From Bradyrhizobium sp. WBOS07 (GTDB taxonomy: Bacteria; Pseudomonadota; Alphaproteobacteria; Rhizobiales; Xanthobacteraceae): a stretch of 64,000 nucleotides of DNA. The DNA lies in assembly GCF_024585165.1 (NCBI RefSeq), contig NZ_CP029008.1:992001-1056000 (forward strand), in the 5' to 3' direction. The notes beneath the pieces were generated by a model. That model made no database searches. It was not told the DNA's origin and saw only the letters and a program-made list of their open reading frames with translations. Positions 37,822 to 47,557 of this stretch are shown here, in pieces. The translations under genes and the position numbers were made by a program. Position 1 is the first letter of the stretch, and each line of letters opens with the position of its first letter.

Positions 37822-37837
37822 ATACCCGGCAGGGTAT
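37822..37837 (-). promoter_or_regulatory. Inverted repeat in the acnA leader
   Basis: ATACCC and GGGTAT are perfect arms around GGCA, 22 bases upstream of the acnA start codon. It could be an operator or a small leader hairpin close to the ribosome site. Confidence 0.4.
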
Positions 37838-37912
37838 CTTAACACCGTCAGCGTATCAGGCTGGGCCGCTTGCAGGGGCAGGTTGAGTTGCTGCATCAAG
37901 TAGTTCCGGGCT

Positions 37913-37929
37913 TATAGAAGCTTTCTAAC
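37913..37929 (-). promoter_or_regulatory. Irr-box-like dyad upstream of acnA
   Basis: TATAGAA-GCT-TTCTAAC matches the rhizobial iron control element pattern TTTAGAA-N3-TTCTAAA at 12 of 14 arm positions. It lies 114 bases upstream of acnA and 110 bases upstream of ccmA. Iron-dependent control of Fe-S enzyme genes by Irr in Bradyrhizobium is known; binding here is an inference. Confidence 0.5.
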
Positions 37930-38038
37930 CGCACCGCCACAGCCACAATCGTGCCGCAGCAATCGCGAGCCAAAAATTCCCATGCGCTACCCCAAGTTTT
38001 CCTGAGGCCCGGCTTTGAGTGAATTGAAACGAGGCGAG

Positions 38039-38641
38039 ATGCGGCTCTCCGGACAGGGAGTTGCCTGCGTGCGGGGCGGCCGCCAGGTGTTTGCCGGGCT
38101 CGATTTCGCCGCGGTCTCCGGCGAGGCCGTGGCGGTGGTCGGCCGCAACGGCTCGGGCAAGACCTCGCTGCTGCGGCTGATCGCGGGCCTGCTGGTGCCG
38201 GCGGGCGGCCAGATCGCGCTCGCGGGCGGCGATGCCGAGCTGACGCTGCCCGAGCAGTGCCATTATCTCGGCCATCGCGATGCCCTGAAGCCGGCCCTCA
38301 GCGTGGCGGAGAACCTGACCTTTTGGGCTGATTTCCTGGGCGGCGAGCGCGGTGACGCCGCCGCGACCCTCGCCACCGTCGGGCTCGACCATGCCACCCA
38401 TCTGCCTGCGGGCTTCCTCTCGGCGGGCCAGCGCCGCCGGCTGTCGCTGGCCCGCCTGCTGACCGTCCGCCGCCCGGTCTGGCTGCTGGACGAGCCCACC
38501 AATGCGCTAGACGTTGCCGGCCAGGACATGTTTGGCGGCCTGATGCGCGAGCACCTGTCGCGCGGCGGCCTCATCGTCGCGGCGACCCATGCCCCGCTCG
38601 GGATCGAATCGCGGGAGCTGCGGATCGGGGGTGCGGCGTGA
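38039..38641 (+). CDS. ccmA: Heme exporter ATP-binding protein CcmA
   Basis: 200 residues. ATPase of the CcmABCD complex that releases holo-CcmE during cytochrome c maturation. Walker [17 protein letters not shown], the signature-like [15 protein letters not shown] and Walker [13 protein letters not shown] are intact. ATG 38039 was chosen; a TTG eight codons upstream is possible. First gene of ccmA-B-C-D-G, divergent from acnA. Confidence 0.94.
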   Translation: MRLSGQGVACVRGGRQVFAGLDFAAVSGEAVAVVGRNGSGKTSLLRLIAGLLVPAGGQIALAGGDAELTLPEQCHYLGHRDALKPALSVAENLTFWADFLGGERGDAAATLATVGLDHATHLPAGFLSAGQRRRLSLARLLTVRRPVWLLDEPTNALDVAGQDMFGGLMREHLSRGGLIVAATHAPLGIESRELRIGGAA

Positions 38642-38730
38642 TTTCCCTGCACCCTCAGCTTTCCGAGCGGCTGGGCACCGGCCTCTCCGTTCCCTCGCCT
38701 CTCTCCTCTGGGGGAGCCTTCGTCGTCGAG

Positions 38731-38770
38731 ACACCCTCTCCCCGGCCCTCCCTCGCAAGCGGGGGAGGGA
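38731..38770 (+). repeat. Short palindromic element, type E, between ccmA and ccmB
   Basis: ACCCTCTCCCCGGCCCTCCC followed by TCGCAAGCGGGGGAGGGA: the CCCTCCCTCGC / GCGGGGGAGGG arms make a hairpin. It occupies the 163-base ccmA-ccmB gap, where most species have overlapping genes. Confidence 0.7.
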
Positions 38771-38804
38771 GCGCACCGCCCCTGGGGCGCGCCGGAGCCA
38801 CCCC

Positions 38805-39473
38805 ATGACCGCCCTGTCTGCCCTCATTCGCCGGGACATCCGGATCGCGCTCCGCGTCGGCGGCGGGGCGCTGATCGGGGTGCTGTTCTTCCTGACCGTG
38901 GTGGTGCTGATGCCGTTCGCGGTCGGGCCGGATCTGGCGCTGCTGTCGCGGCTGGGGCCGGCCATCCTCTGGCTCGGCGCGCTGCTGGCGAGCCTGCTGA
39001 CCCTGGACCGGCTGTTCATGGCCGACCACGAGGACGGCTCGCTCGACCTGATCACGATGAGCCGGACCCCGCTGGAACTCGCCTGCGCCGCCAAGGCGCT
39101 GGCGCATTGGCTGGCGGCGGGCCTGCCGCTGATTGTCGCAACCCCCGTGCTCGGCCTGCTGCTCAACCTCGACATGGTCGCGACCGGGGCGGTGGCGCTG
39201 ACGCTGCTGGCGGGCACCCCGGCGCTGACGTTCACCGGCATGATCGGCGCGGCGCTGGCGGTCACGCTGCACCGCGGCGGCCTGCTGATGGCGGTGCTGG
39301 TGCTGCCGCTGTCGATTCCGGTGCTGATTTTCGGGGTTGCGGCCTCGCAGGCCGTGATCGTCGGCCCGATGACGTTCGGCGCGCCGTTCTCGATCCTGTG
39401 CGCGCTGTCGCTGGTCAGCCTCGTGATCGGTCCCTTCGCAGCTGCAGCGAGCCTGCGCCACGGGCTCGATTGA
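38805..39473 (+). CDS. ccmB: Heme exporter protein CcmB
   Basis: 222 residues, six predicted membrane helices. Permease subunit paired with CcmA. MTALSALIRRDIRIALRVGG is the typical start; LFMADHEDGSLDLITMSRTP and the following LACAAKALAHWLAAGLPLIV are family hallmarks. The frame is open upstream through the type E repeat, but only the ATG at 38805 fits the family. It is followed by ccmC after about 90 bases. Confidence 0.94.
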   Translation: MTALSALIRRDIRIALRVGGGALIGVLFFLTVVVLMPFAVGPDLALLSRLGPAILWLGALLASLLTLDRLFMADHEDGSLDLITMSRTPLELACAAKALAHWLAAGLPLIVATPVLGLLLNLDMVATGAVALTLLAGTPALTFTGMIGAALAVTLHRGGLLMAVLVLPLSIPVLIFGVAASQAVIVGPMTFGAPFSILCALSLVSLVIGPFAAAASLRHGLD

Positions 39474-39564
39474 GATGCACGCGACCGGCCTTGACCCCGA
39501 TCAACTTTCGCCCCGCGCTTTCGTGCTGATTGCCTGAGCGGCCATCGATGATTATCAGGGTACC

Positions 39565-40353
39565 ATGTCACTGATCGACCTCGCCAACCCCACGCGGTTC
39601 CTCGCGCTGACAGCGCGGGTCCTGCCGTGGCTCGCGGCCGCGACCGTCGTCCTGCTCGCGATCGGTCTCTATCAAGCCGCGCTCGCGCCCGACGACTACC
39701 AGCAGGGCGCGACGGTGAAGATCATGTTCATCCACGTGCCCAACGCCTGGCTGTCGATGTTCGTCTGGGGCGTCATGAGCATCGCCTCGCTGGGCACGCT
39801 GGTGTGGCGGCATCCGCTCGCCGACGTCGCCGCCAAGGCGGCTGCTCCGATCGGCGCCGCCTTCACCTTCCTGGCGCTGCTTACCGGCTCGCTGTGGGGC
39901 CGGCCGATGTGGGGCACCTATTGGGAATGGGATGCGCGGCTGACCTCGGTGCTGATCCTGTTCCTGATGTATCTCGGCCTGATGGCGCTGTGGCGCGCGG
40001 TCGACGATCCCTCGCGCGCGGCACGCGCCGCCGCGGTGCTGACCCTGGTCGGCGCGCTCAATCTGCCGATCATCAAATTCTCGGTCGACTGGTGGAACAC
40101 GCTGCACCAGCCGGCCTCGGTGATGCGCATGGGCGGATCGGCCCTCGACAAATCGTTCCTGATTCCGCTGCTGGTGATGGCGGTCGCGTTCACGCTGCTG
40201 TTCGTGACGCTGCATCTGGCGGCGATGCGCAACGAGATCCTGCGCCGCCGGGTCCGCTCCCTGCAGATGATGCAGGCGAGCCGCGTCGCATTCTCGAGCG
40301 AGATGGGCGCCGGCTCGCACGGGCAAAATGCGAACGAAGTCGGGGCCGCATGA
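39565..40353 (+). CDS. ccmC: Heme lyase/exporter protein CcmC
   Basis: 262 residues, six membrane helices. CcmC transfers heme to the chaperone CcmE. The periplasmic tryptophan-rich motif is present as [20 protein letters not shown], and [14 protein letters not shown] carries a conserved His in the following loop; [16 protein letters not shown] holds the other heme-ligand His. The stop overlaps the ccmD start (ATGA). Confidence 0.96.
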   Translation: MSLIDLANPTRFLALTARVLPWLAAATVVLLAIGLYQAALAPDDYQQGATVKIMFIHVPNAWLSMFVWGVMSIASLGTLVWRHPLADVAAKAAAPIGAAFTFLALLTGSLWGRPMWGTYWEWDARLTSVLILFLMYLGLMALWRAVDDPSRAARAAAVLTLVGALNLPIIKFSVDWWNTLHQPASVMRMGGSALDKSFLIPLLVMAVAFTLLFVTLHLAAMRNEILRRRVRSLQMMQASRVAFSSEMGAGSHGQNANEVGAA

Positions 40354-40535
40354 TGATGTCGCTCGGTCCCTATGCATCCTTCATCGTGACGTCCTATGCG
40401 GCGGCGGCGTTCGTGGTCGCGATCCTGATCGGCTGGATCGCGCTCGATTATCGCAATCAGACCCAGCGCCTGCGCGAGCTGGAGGAGCGCGGCATCACGC
40501 GCCGGTCCGGCCGCAGTGCGACGGACCTGCGATGA
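40350..40535 (+). CDS. ccmD: Heme exporter protein CcmD
   Basis: 61 residues. Single-span small subunit that stabilises the CcmABC-CcmE complex. It begins [20 protein letters not shown] with a membrane helix to about residue 32 and a charged cytoplasmic C-terminus ([18 protein letters not shown]). It overlaps ccmC and ccmG by ATGA at both ends, so the three are translationally coupled. Confidence 0.92.
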   Translation: MMMSLGPYASFIVTSYAAAAFVVAILIGWIALDYRNQTQRLRELEERGITRRSGRSATDLR

Positions 40536-41125
40536 GCGATCAACCCGCCTCCGCGGCGCCGCAGCGCCGCACCTTCCTGATGGTGCTGCCGCTGATCGCC
40601 TTCATCGGCCTTGCGCTGCTGTTCTGGTTCCGGCTCGGCAGCGGCGATATCTCACGGATTCCTTCGGCGCTGATCGGCCGTCCGGCGCCGCAGACCATTT
40701 TGCCTGAGCTCGCGGGATTGCAGGACAACGGCGCGCAGGTGCCGGGCCTCGATCCCGCCGCGTTCAAGGGCAAGGTCAGCCTCGTCAATGTGTGGGCGTC
40801 CTGGTGCGTGCCGTGCCACGACGAGGCGCCGCTGCTGACCGAGCTCGCCAAGGACAAACGCTTCCAGCTGGTCGGCATCAATTACAAAGACGCCGCCGAC
40901 AACGCGCGCCGCTTCCTCGGCCGCTACGGCAACCCGTTCAGCCGTGTCGGCGTCGACGCCAACGGCCGCGCCTCGATCGAATGGGGCGTCTACGGCGTGC
41001 CGGAGACATTCGTCGTCGGCCCCGAGGGCACCATCGTCTACAAGCTGGTCGGCCCGATCACGCCGGACAATCTGCGGACGGTGCTGATGCCGCAGATGGA
41101 GAAGGCGTTGAAGGCCGGCTCGTAA
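40532..41125 (+). CDS. ccmG: Thiol:disulfide interchange protein CcmG/DsbE
   Basis: 197 residues. Membrane-anchored periplasmic thioredoxin that reduces apocytochrome c CxxCH cysteines. N-terminal anchor at about 15-35 ([19 protein letters not shown]), then a thioredoxin fold with the active site [15 protein letters not shown] and cis-Pro [12 protein letters not shown]. Last gene of the ccm cluster. ccmE, F and H are not in the window. Confidence 0.95.
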   Translation: MSDQPASAAPQRRTFLMVLPLIAFIGLALLFWFRLGSGDISRIPSALIGRPAPQTILPELAGLQDNGAQVPGLDPAAFKGKVSLVNVWASWCVPCHDEAPLLTELAKDKRFQLVGINYKDAADNARRFLGRYGNPFSRVGVDANGRASIEWGVYGVPETFVVGPEGTIVYKLVGPITPDNLRTVLMPQMEKALKAGS

Positions 41126-41131
41126 GCCATC

Positions 41132-41259
41132 TCGTGCCCCGGACGCAGCGCAGCGATCCTTCATCGATGCGCCTGCAGAGCCGGGGCCCATGTCACCACG
41201 ACGTCACGTTTGGAAAGAGACTGGGTCCCGGCTCGCGCTTCGCGCGTCCGGGACACGGG
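41132..41259 (+). repeat. Palindromic element, type C
   Basis: TCGTGCCCCGGACGCAGCGC at the left faces TTCGCGCGTCCGGGACACGG at the right; GAGCCGGGGCCC and GGGTCCCGGCTC are inner inverted arms. It lies between the convergent ccmG and yciB genes. Confidence 0.78.
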
Positions 41260-41263
41260 ACCG

Positions 41264-41866
41264 TCAGCCCTTGCTGATGTCCCCCGCCTCGGCCTCGCTC
41301 CTCTCCAGCGACACCGGCTCGAGATGGTAGCGTTTCGTCAGCGGCATCTGGGCGATGGCGAAGATCATGGTCAGCGGGGTGACGCCGAACACCTTGAAGT
41401 TCACCCAGAAGTCCGTGCTCTGGGTGCGCCAGATGATCTCGTTCAGCACCGCCATGCCGGCGAAGAACAGCGCCCAGCGCAGCGTGAGGATGCGCCAGCC
41501 CTGCGGCGTCAGGTTGAACACCTGGTCGAACATCACGGCGATGAAGGAGCGGCCGAACAACAGGCCGCCGCCGAGGATCGCCGCGAACAGGCCGTAAATG
41601 ATGGTCGGCTTGAGCTTGATGAAGGTCTCGTCGTGCAGCACCAGGGTGAGCGTGCCGAACACCAGCACGATCACGCCCGTCACGATCGCCATGATCGGAA
41701 TGTGGCGCGTCACTACGTAGGACGCGACCATCGCGATTGCGATCGCCACCATGAAGGCCCCGGTCGCGGCGAACAGGTTGAACTTCGCGTTGACGAAGAA
41801 GAACACGAGCAGCGGACCGAGCTCGGTCGCCAGCTTGAACAGCGGATGCGGCTGGGTCTTGTCCAT
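41264..41866 (-). CDS. yciB: Septation protein A / inner membrane protein YciB
   Basis: 200 residues, five or six membrane helices. The N-terminal [19 protein letters not shown] and the central [21 protein letters not shown] with the following [20 protein letters not shown] are diagnostic of the YciB/IspZ family, involved in envelope synthesis and septation. The ATG at 41866 has an AAGGTCAGG site upstream. It is on the same strand as ftsY, with a repeat between. Confidence 0.93.
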   Translation of the reverse strand: MDKTQPHPLFKLATELGPLLVFFFVNAKFNLFAATGAFMVAIAIAMVASYVVTRHIPIMAIVTGVIVLVFGTLTLVLHDETFIKLKPTIIYGLFAAILGGGLLFGRSFIAVMFDQVFNLTPQGWRILTLRWALFFAGMAVLNEIIWRTQSTDFWVNFKVFGVTPLTMIFAIAQMPLTKRYHLEPVSLERSEAEAGDISKG

Positions 41867-41883
41867 TACCTGACCTTTGTTGC

Positions 41884-41984
41884 TGTCATGCCCCGCGCAG
41901 GCGGGGCATCCAGTACGCCGTGCCGCCGATTGTAGACCACAGGCGACTCGGAATACTGGATCCCCCGCCTTCGCGGGGGATGAC
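41884..41984 (+). repeat. Palindromic element, type B
   Basis: GTCATGCCCCGCGCAGGCGG at the left and CCCCCGCCTTCGCGGGGGAT at the right are both hairpins; GGCATCCAGTA and TACTGGATC pair across the centre. Lies in the yciB-ftsY spacer. Confidence 0.8.
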
Positions 41985-41993
41985 GAAAGAAAC

Positions 41994-42941
41994 CTATGAC
42001 TCGATTCCGGCGATGGCGCGGGCGAAATCACGCGCGGTGAAGGGCGCGAGATCGTCGACGCCTTCGCCGACGCCGATGAAATGCACCGGCAGCTTGAACT
42101 TCTCGGCGAGCGCCACCAGGATGCCGCCGCGCGCGGTGCCGTCGAGCTTGGTCATCACGAGGCCGGTGACCCCGGCGGTGCGATGGAACGCCTCGACCTG
42201 CGACAGCGCATTCTGGCCGACGGTGGCGTCCAGCACCAGCAGCACGGCATGCGGCGCAGTGTCATCCACCTTGCGGATGACGCGCACGACCTTTTCGAGC
42301 TCGTTCATCAGCTCGGCCTTGTTCTGCAGACGCCCGGCGGTGTCGATCAGCAGCACGTCGATGTTCTGCTCCCTGGCCGCCGTCAGCGCGTTGAAGGCGA
42401 GGCTTGCGGAATCCGAGCCCTGCGCGCCCGCGATGACGGGCGTCTTCGTGCGCTCGCCCCAGACCTTGAGCTGCTCGATCGCCGCCGCGCGAAACGTGTC
42501 GCCGGCGGCGAGCATCACCTTGCGGCCTTCGGAGGCGAATTTTTGCGAGAGCTTGCCGATCGTGGTGGTCTTGCCGGAGCCGTTGACGCCGACCACGAGG
42601 ATGACGAAAGGCTTCCTGGCCGCATCGATCACGAGGGGCTTCGCCACCGGCGCCAGCACCTTCTCGACCTCGGTGGCGACGACGTCCTTGACCTCGTCCG
42701 TCGAGATCGCCTTGTCGTAGCGGCCGGTGCCGACCGCATCCGCAATGCGCACCGCGACGGAGGTGCCGAGATCGGCGCGCAGCAGCACGTCCTCGATGTC
42801 GTCGAGCATGGCGCGGTCGAGCTTGCGCTTGGTGACGAGGTCGGCGACCGCGGTCCCGAGCGAGGACGAGGTGCGCTTCAGCCCGTTGGACAGGCGGCGC
42901 CACCAGCTCAGCTTGGGGGTCTCGGAGGTGGTATCGTTCAT
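41994..42941 (-). CDS. ftsY: Signal recognition particle receptor FtsY
   Basis: 315 residues. GTPase that docks SRP-ribosome complexes at the membrane. It lacks the long acidic A domain of E. coli, as in many alphaproteobacteria. The N domain ([19 protein letters not shown]) is followed by the G domain with P-loop [42 protein letters not shown] and [12 protein letters not shown]. Its partner gene ffh is at 50840. Confidence 0.96.
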   Translation of the reverse strand: MNDTTSETPKLSWWRRLSNGLKRTSSSLGTAVADLVTKRKLDRAMLDDIEDVLLRADLGTSVAVRIADAVGTGRYDKAISTDEVKDVVATEVEKVLAPVAKPLVIDAARKPFVILVVGVNGSGKTTTIGKLSQKFASEGRKVMLAAGDTFRAAAIEQLKVWGERTKTPVIAGAQGSDSASLAFNALTAAREQNIDVLLIDTAGRLQNKAELMNELEKVVRVIRKVDDTAPHAVLLVLDATVGQNALSQVEAFHRTAGVTGLVMTKLDGTARGGILVALAEKFKLPVHFIGVGEGVDDLAPFTARDFARAIAGIES

Positions 42942-42979
42942 GGAGGCGTGTTAGCCGTTCCCGCTTCCAAACGAAAGTC

Positions 42980-43687
42980 TTGCAATTGCTCGATGTTCCC
43001 CAATTGACGGCTGACGAGATCTTGAGCCGCGTGCTCCATCGCGACGGCCTGATGCTGGTCATCGACAAGCCGGCCGGCCTGCCGGTGCATCGCGGCCCCA
43101 AGGGCGGTCCCAATCTGGAGGATTCCTTCGACGCGCTGCGCTTCGGCCTGCCGCGCCCGCCGGTGCTGGCCCACCGGCTGGACAAGGACACCTCCGGCTG
43201 CCTCGTGCTCGGCCGCCATCGCAAGGCGACCGCCTCGCTCGGCCTCCTCTTCAAGCACGGCAAGATCGGCAAGACCTACTGGACCGTGGTCGAGGGCGGC
43301 CCCACTGACGACGAAGGCACCATCGACATGCCGCTGGGACGGCTCAATGCCGAGCGCGGCTGGTGGCAGAAGCCCGATCCGGAAGGCCAGAAGGCCGTCA
43401 CGAATTGGAAAGTGATGGGCCGCGGCGACGGCTTCACCTGGCTCGCCATGGAACCAGTGACGGGACGGACCCATCAATTGCGGGTGCATTCGTCGGCCAC
43501 CGGCTGGCCGATCTTCGGCGACAACATTTACGGCAACGGCCCGCGCTTCGGCGAGCCGAAGCTGCACCTGCATTCCCGCGAGATCGTGGTGCCGATCTCC
43601 CGGAACAAGGAGCCGGTCCGCGTCGTGGCGCCGGCGCCGGCGCACATGCACGAGAAGCTGAGGGCTTGCGGCTGGAACGGGGAGTAG
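42980..43687 (+). CDS. RluA-family pseudouridine synthase
   Basis: About 235 residues. RNA pseudouridine synthase of the RluA superfamily without an S4 domain. The catalytic Asp is in AHRLDKDTSGCLVLG; MLVIDKPAGLPVHRGP and GRTHQLRVHSSATGWPIFGD are typical. No ATG exists before residue 25, so the start is a TTG (42980, or 43004) or GTG 43031; I kept the longest. Its target (rRNA or tRNA position) cannot be told from sequence. It diverges from ftsY. Confidence 0.88.
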   Translation: MQLLDVPQLTADEILSRVLHRDGLMLVIDKPAGLPVHRGPKGGPNLEDSFDALRFGLPRPPVLAHRLDKDTSGCLVLGRHRKATASLGLLFKHGKIGKTYWTVVEGGPTDDEGTIDMPLGRLNAERGWWQKPDPEGQKAVTNWKVMGRGDGFTWLAMEPVTGRTHQLRVHSSATGWPIFGDNIYGNGPRFGEPKLHLHSREIVVPISRNKEPVRVVAPAPAHMHEKLRACGWNGE

Positions 43688-43820
43688 CTGCCGCTGGTGT
43701 TCACCTCTCCCGCTCGCGGGAGAGGTCGCGCCGAAGGCGCGGGTGATGGTTCTTTCTCCCGGGAATGTCCCGTTGCGGAAACACCCTCTCCCCGACCCTC
43801 CCCCGCAAGCGGGGGAGGGA
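43688..43820 (+). repeat. Palindromic element, type E
   Basis: CACCTCTCCCGCTCGCGGGAGAGGT hairpin on the left and CTCCCCCGCAAGCGGGGGAG on the right, with GCGCCGAAGGCGC between. It sits between the pseudouridine synthase gene and the DUF2336 gene. Confidence 0.8.
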
Positions 43821-43953
43821 GGCCAACGCATTCGCAGCGGAAGCTCGCCAAGCTCTCCGCCCCATGGTTTACGAAACCTTCAGTTCTCGTCCCTCATGAT
43901 CGCGATTGCTTAGAACAAGCTTCCGTCAATTCGCTCAGGACGAGCAACGCGTC

Positions 43954-45063
43954 ATGTCCACGGCCGGGCTATCGATCATCGACGAGGTCGAATCCGCGAT
44001 TCGCGCCGGCTCGCCGGAGAAGGGCCTGGCAACGGCCCGCCGGGTCACCGACCTGTTCCTCACCTCCGCCGGCAGTTTCGACGACGAGCAGATCGCGCTG
44101 TTCGACGACGTGCTCGATCGCCTGATCGGCACCATCGAGCTGCGCGCGCTCGCCGACATGGGCGCACGCATCGCGCTCGCCGAGATCAGCGCGCAGCTGG
44201 CGCCGGTCGCGCAGGCGCCGCCTTCCGTGATCCGCCGCCTCGCCGGCAACGACGAGATCCGCATCGCCGGTCCCGTACTGCAGGAATCCGCCCGCCTCGA
44301 CGACAGCGAACTGGTGAAGATCGCATCAGCCAAGGGCGAGCCGCATCTGCTCGCGATCGCCGGCCGCTGGTGGCTGAAGGAGATCGTCACCGACGCGCTG
44401 CTGGCGCGCCGCTATCCCAGTGTCAGCCGCAGGATCGCCGCCAATCCCGGCGCGCGCGTCTCCGGGAGCGGATTCGCGCTCATGGTCGCCCAAGCCGAGG
44501 CGGATCCTGAGCTTGCCGTCAGCGTCGGCGTCCGCGTCGACCTGCCCTCGGAGCTGCGCCGCCGATTGCTGCGCTCGGCCACCGATGCCGTGCGCGCCCG
44601 CCTGTTGTCGCGCGCACCGCCACATCTGTTCGAGGAGATCCAGAGCGCGATCGCCGCCATAGCCGTCGGCGTCGAGCGCGAGATGTCGGGTGTTCGCGAT
44701 TTCGAAGGCGCCAAGCGCGCCGTCGCAGGCCTCAAAGCCACCGGCCAGCTCAACGAGGCGACGCTGCTCGGCTTCGCCAGGCAGCGGCGTTACGAGGAGA
44801 CCGCCGCCGCCCTGGCCGCCTTGTCCGGCTCGACCGTCGAGGTGATCCGTCCACTGATGCAGAGCCTGCGCGACGACGGCCTCCTGGTGCCGTGCAAGGC
44901 CGCCCAGCTCAGCTGGGAAACCGCCATCGCCGTGCTCGAAAGTCGCTTCGCCACCGGCGCGATGAAGCCCGCGGACCTCGCGCGAGCGCAAGCGCATTAT
45001 GCGCGGATGACGGCGGAGGATGCCAAGCGGACGCTGCGGTTCTGGCAGGTGCGGGCGTCGTAA
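43954..45063 (+). CDS. DUF2336 domain-containing protein
   Basis: 369 residues, soluble and almost wholly helical with HEAT-like character (LADMGARIALAEISAQLAP, VIRRLAGNDEIRIAGPVLQE). This is the pattern of DUF2336, an alphaproteobacterial family whose function is not established. ATG 43954 is preferred over a TTG 16 codons upstream, though the ribosome site is weak. Both flanks carry type E repeats. Confidence 0.85.
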   Translation: MSTAGLSIIDEVESAIRAGSPEKGLATARRVTDLFLTSAGSFDDEQIALFDDVLDRLIGTIELRALADMGARIALAEISAQLAPVAQAPPSVIRRLAGNDEIRIAGPVLQESARLDDSELVKIASAKGEPHLLAIAGRWWLKEIVTDALLARRYPSVSRRIAANPGARVSGSGFALMVAQAEADPELAVSVGVRVDLPSELRRRLLRSATDAVRARLLSRAPPHLFEEIQSAIAAIAVGVEREMSGVRDFEGAKRAVAGLKATGQLNEATLLGFARQRRYEETAAALAALSGSTVEVIRPLMQSLRDDGLLVPCKAAQLSWETAIAVLESRFATGAMKPADLARAQAHYARMTAEDAKRTLRFWQVRAS

Positions 45064-45095
45064 ATTCTGTTTGGTGGATGCGGCGTTGCACGGTT

Positions 45096-45249
45096 TTCCC
45101 TCTCCCCTTGTGGGAGAGGGTGGCTCGCCGCGTAGCGGCGAGACGGGTGAGGGGTATCTCTCAGCGCGCGAGCCGCTCGCAATGGCGTATGCTGAAACAA
45201 CCCCTCATCCGGCGCTTCGCGCCACCTTCTCCCACAAGGGGAGAAGGGA
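45096..45249 (+). repeat. Palindromic element, type E (long)
   Basis: CCCTCTCCCCTTGTGGGAGA at the left and TTCTCCCACAAGGGGAGAAG at the right are inverted; GCTCGCCGCGTAGCGGCGAG and GGCGCTTCGCGCC are inner hairpins. Lies between the convergent DUF2336 and mtaB genes. Confidence 0.8.
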
Positions 45250-45260
45250 AAAGCAACGAG

Positions 45261-46514
45261 CTACGCAGTCAGCCGTTCGCCATCACTGCCGGTGATCGTC
45301 CGCGGCACGACGCTGCCGACGCGCTCGCCTGCAATCGCCACCGGCAGGTAATGCTCGGTGCGGCCCTGCGCCTCGCTCTCGATCAGCACCTGCCGCGTCT
45401 TTCCCACCTCTGCTTGCAGCCGCTTGCGCAGCGCCGCTTCGCCTGCCGCGCGCAGCCGTTTCGCACGCTCCTTGACCGCCGGCCCCGCCACCTGCGGCAT
45501 CCTTGCGGCCGGCGTGCCCGGGCGGGGCGAATAGGGGAAGACGTGCAGGAATGTCAGGCCGCATGCCTCGACGAGATCGAGCGAACGCGAGAACATCTCT
45601 TCCGTCTCGGTCGGGAAGCCCGCGATGATGTCGGCGCCGAACACGACGTCGGGGCGCAGGCGGCGGACCTGGTCGCAGAACGCGATCGCGTCCTGCCGCG
45701 AATGCCGCCGCTTCATGCGCTTCAGGATCATGTCGTCGCCGGATTGCAGCGACAGGTGCAAGTGCGGCATCAGCCGAGCGTCCTCGGCGATGGCATCGAG
45801 CAGATCGTCATCCGCCTCGATCGAATCGATCGAGGAGATGCGCAGGCGCTTCAGCTCCGGCACGTGCCGCAAAATCTGCTTCGTCAGCAGGCCGAGCTTG
45901 GGCGCGCCCGGCAGGTCGGCGCCGTAGCTGGTGAGATCGACGCCGGTCAGCACGATCTCGGCATGGCCGCGCATCGCCAGCGCCCGCACCTGCTCGACCA
46001 CCGCGCCCATCGGCACCGAGCGCGAATTGCCGCGGCCATAGGGAATGATGCAGAAGGTGCAGCGATGGTCACAGCCGTTCTGCACCTGCACGAACACGCG
46101 CGGCAGGCCGCTCGCATAGCCGTCGACGAGATGCGGCGCCATCTCCCTGACAGCCATGATGTCGCTGACGGCAATCTTCTCGCAGGCGCCGAGGTCCAAC
46201 GCGCTGCGCGTCTCCTGCCACGCAGACGCGCGCATCTTGTCGTCATTGCCGAGGACGCGATCGACCTCGGCCATGTCGGCGAACATCGCCGCTTGCGTCT
46301 GTGCCGCGCAGCCGGTCACGACGATGCGCGCGCCGGGCCGTTCGCGCTTCAATTTGCGGATCGATTGCCGCGCCTGCGCCACCGCCTCGTTGGTGACCGC
46401 GCAACTGTTGATGACGATGGTGTCTTCGAGCCCGGCAGCTTCGGCTTCGCGGCGCATTACCTCGGCCTCGAAGGCGTTGAGGCGGCAGCCGAAGGTGACG
46501 ATGTCGACGGCCAT
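45261..46514 (-). CDS. mtaB: tRNA t6A37 methylthiotransferase MtaB
   Basis: 417 residues. Radical SAM enzyme that converts t6A37 to ms2t6A37 in ANN-decoding tRNAs. The N-terminal UPF0004 domain holds cluster-ligand cysteines (VTFGCRLNAFEAEVM, INSCAVTNEAVAQARQ, VTGCAAQTQ). The radical SAM motif is NGCDHRCTFCIIPYGRG, and a C-terminal TRAM-like domain ends the protein. It starts in the last base of dapF (ATGG/TGATGG overlap), so the two are translationally coupled, a common alphaproteobacterial pairing. Confidence 0.94.
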   Translation of the reverse strand: MAVDIVTFGCRLNAFEAEVMRREAEAAGLEDTIVINSCAVTNEAVAQARQSIRKLKRERPGARIVVTGCAAQTQAAMFADMAEVDRVLGNDDKMRASAWQETRSALDLGACEKIAVSDIMAVREMAPHLVDGYASGLPRVFVQVQNGCDHRCTFCIIPYGRGNSRSVPMGAVVEQVRALAMRGHAEIVLTGVDLTSYGADLPGAPKLGLLTKQILRHVPELKRLRISSIDSIEADDDLLDAIAEDARLMPHLHLSLQSGDDMILKRMKRRHSRQDAIAFCDQVRRLRPDVVFGADIIAGFPTETEEMFSRSLDLVEACGLTFLHVFPYSPRPGTPAARMPQVAGPAVKERAKRLRAAGEAALRKRLQAEVGKTRQVLIESEAQGRTEHYLPVAIAGERVGSVVPRTITGSDGERLTA

Positions 46515-47389
46515 CAGGCGACCGGCGCAAACAGCGCCGGATCGAACTTGCCCTCATATTCGAAGGTCGCGGTGCCCGTCATCAGCACGTGGTCGTCGCG
46601 CTCGCGCCATTCGATGCCGAGCTTGCCGCCGGGCAGCGTGATCTCGACATTGCGCTCGGCGCGCTTCAGCCGGGCCGCGGCCACGGCCGTGGCGCAGGCC
46701 GCCGAGCCGCAGGCCCTGGTCAGACCGGCGCCGCGCTCCCAGGTGCGGATCGTGATGTGCTTGTCATCGACGATATGGGCGAGCGTGATGTTGGCGCGCT
46801 CCGGGAAGATCGGATGGTTTTCCAGCAGGGGACCGAAGCGGGCGAGATCGTAGCCGTCGACGTCGTCGACCCAGAAGATCGCGTGCGGATTGCCCATGCT
46901 GACCACGGAGGGCGAATGCAGGATCGGATTGTCGATCGGCCCGATCTGCAATTCGATGTAGCGGGTGTCGCGGAACTCTTCCGCCAGCGGAATGTCCTGC
47001 CAGCCGAACTTCGGCGCACCCATGTCCACGGTGTAGAGATCGGGCGACGGACCCTGCCAGGCGTTGAGCAGGCCCGCAGCGGTCTCGAACGTCGCACTGG
47101 TCTGCCCGGTCTTCTCGAAGATGCGGCGGACCACGCAACGCATGCCGTTGCCACAGGCGCCGGCCTCCGAGCCGTCATTGTTGTAGATGCTGATGAAGGC
47201 CTCGGTGCCGCCCAGCCGCGGCCTCGAGAGCACCATGAGCTGGTCGTAAGCCACGCCGCCGTTCGCGGACGCCACCGCGCGGGCGTCGTCCGGCGTTACC
47301 CGGCCAGCGGAATCGCGCATGTCGACAACGACGATCTCGTTGCCGATGCCGTTCATCTTGGCAAATGCGTGGTTGGCCAGCGCGCTCAT
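46514..47389 (-). CDS. dapF: Diaminopimelate epimerase
   Basis: 291 residues. Interconverts LL- and meso-diaminopimelate for lysine and peptidoglycan. The two catalytic cysteines are in [12 protein letters not shown] and [31 protein letters not shown] is the usual N-terminus. It overlaps mtaB by one base. The upstream gap of 232 bases to the divergent exported-protein gene contains a tandem repeat. Confidence 0.96.
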   Translation of the reverse strand: MSALANHAFAKMNGIGNEIVVVDMRDSAGRVTPDDARAVASANGGVAYDQLMVLSRPRLGGTEAFISIYNNDGSEAGACGNGMRCVVRRIFEKTGQTSATFETAAGLLNAWQGPSPDLYTVDMGAPKFGWQDIPLAEEFRDTRYIELQIGPIDNPILHSPSVVSMGNPHAIFWVDDVDGYDLARFGPLLENHPIFPERANITLAHIVDDKHITIRTWERGAGLTRACGSAACATAVAAARLKRAERNVEITLPGGKLGIEWRERDDHVLMTGTATFEYEGKFDPALFAPVA

Positions 47390-47557
47390 GAAAATTCCCG
47401 AATTTCGCCCGTCTTATATGGCGATCCTTGGCCCTCTTGGCCAGTGATTTGCGGTCGGCGGCATGACGCATCTGTCATGGGACGAATTCCGCACTCGCGT
47501 GTTAGAACGGCGCCGCTCGCCGCGAGCCGGGATGCGGGGCCGGGCTCGAGCCGGATG

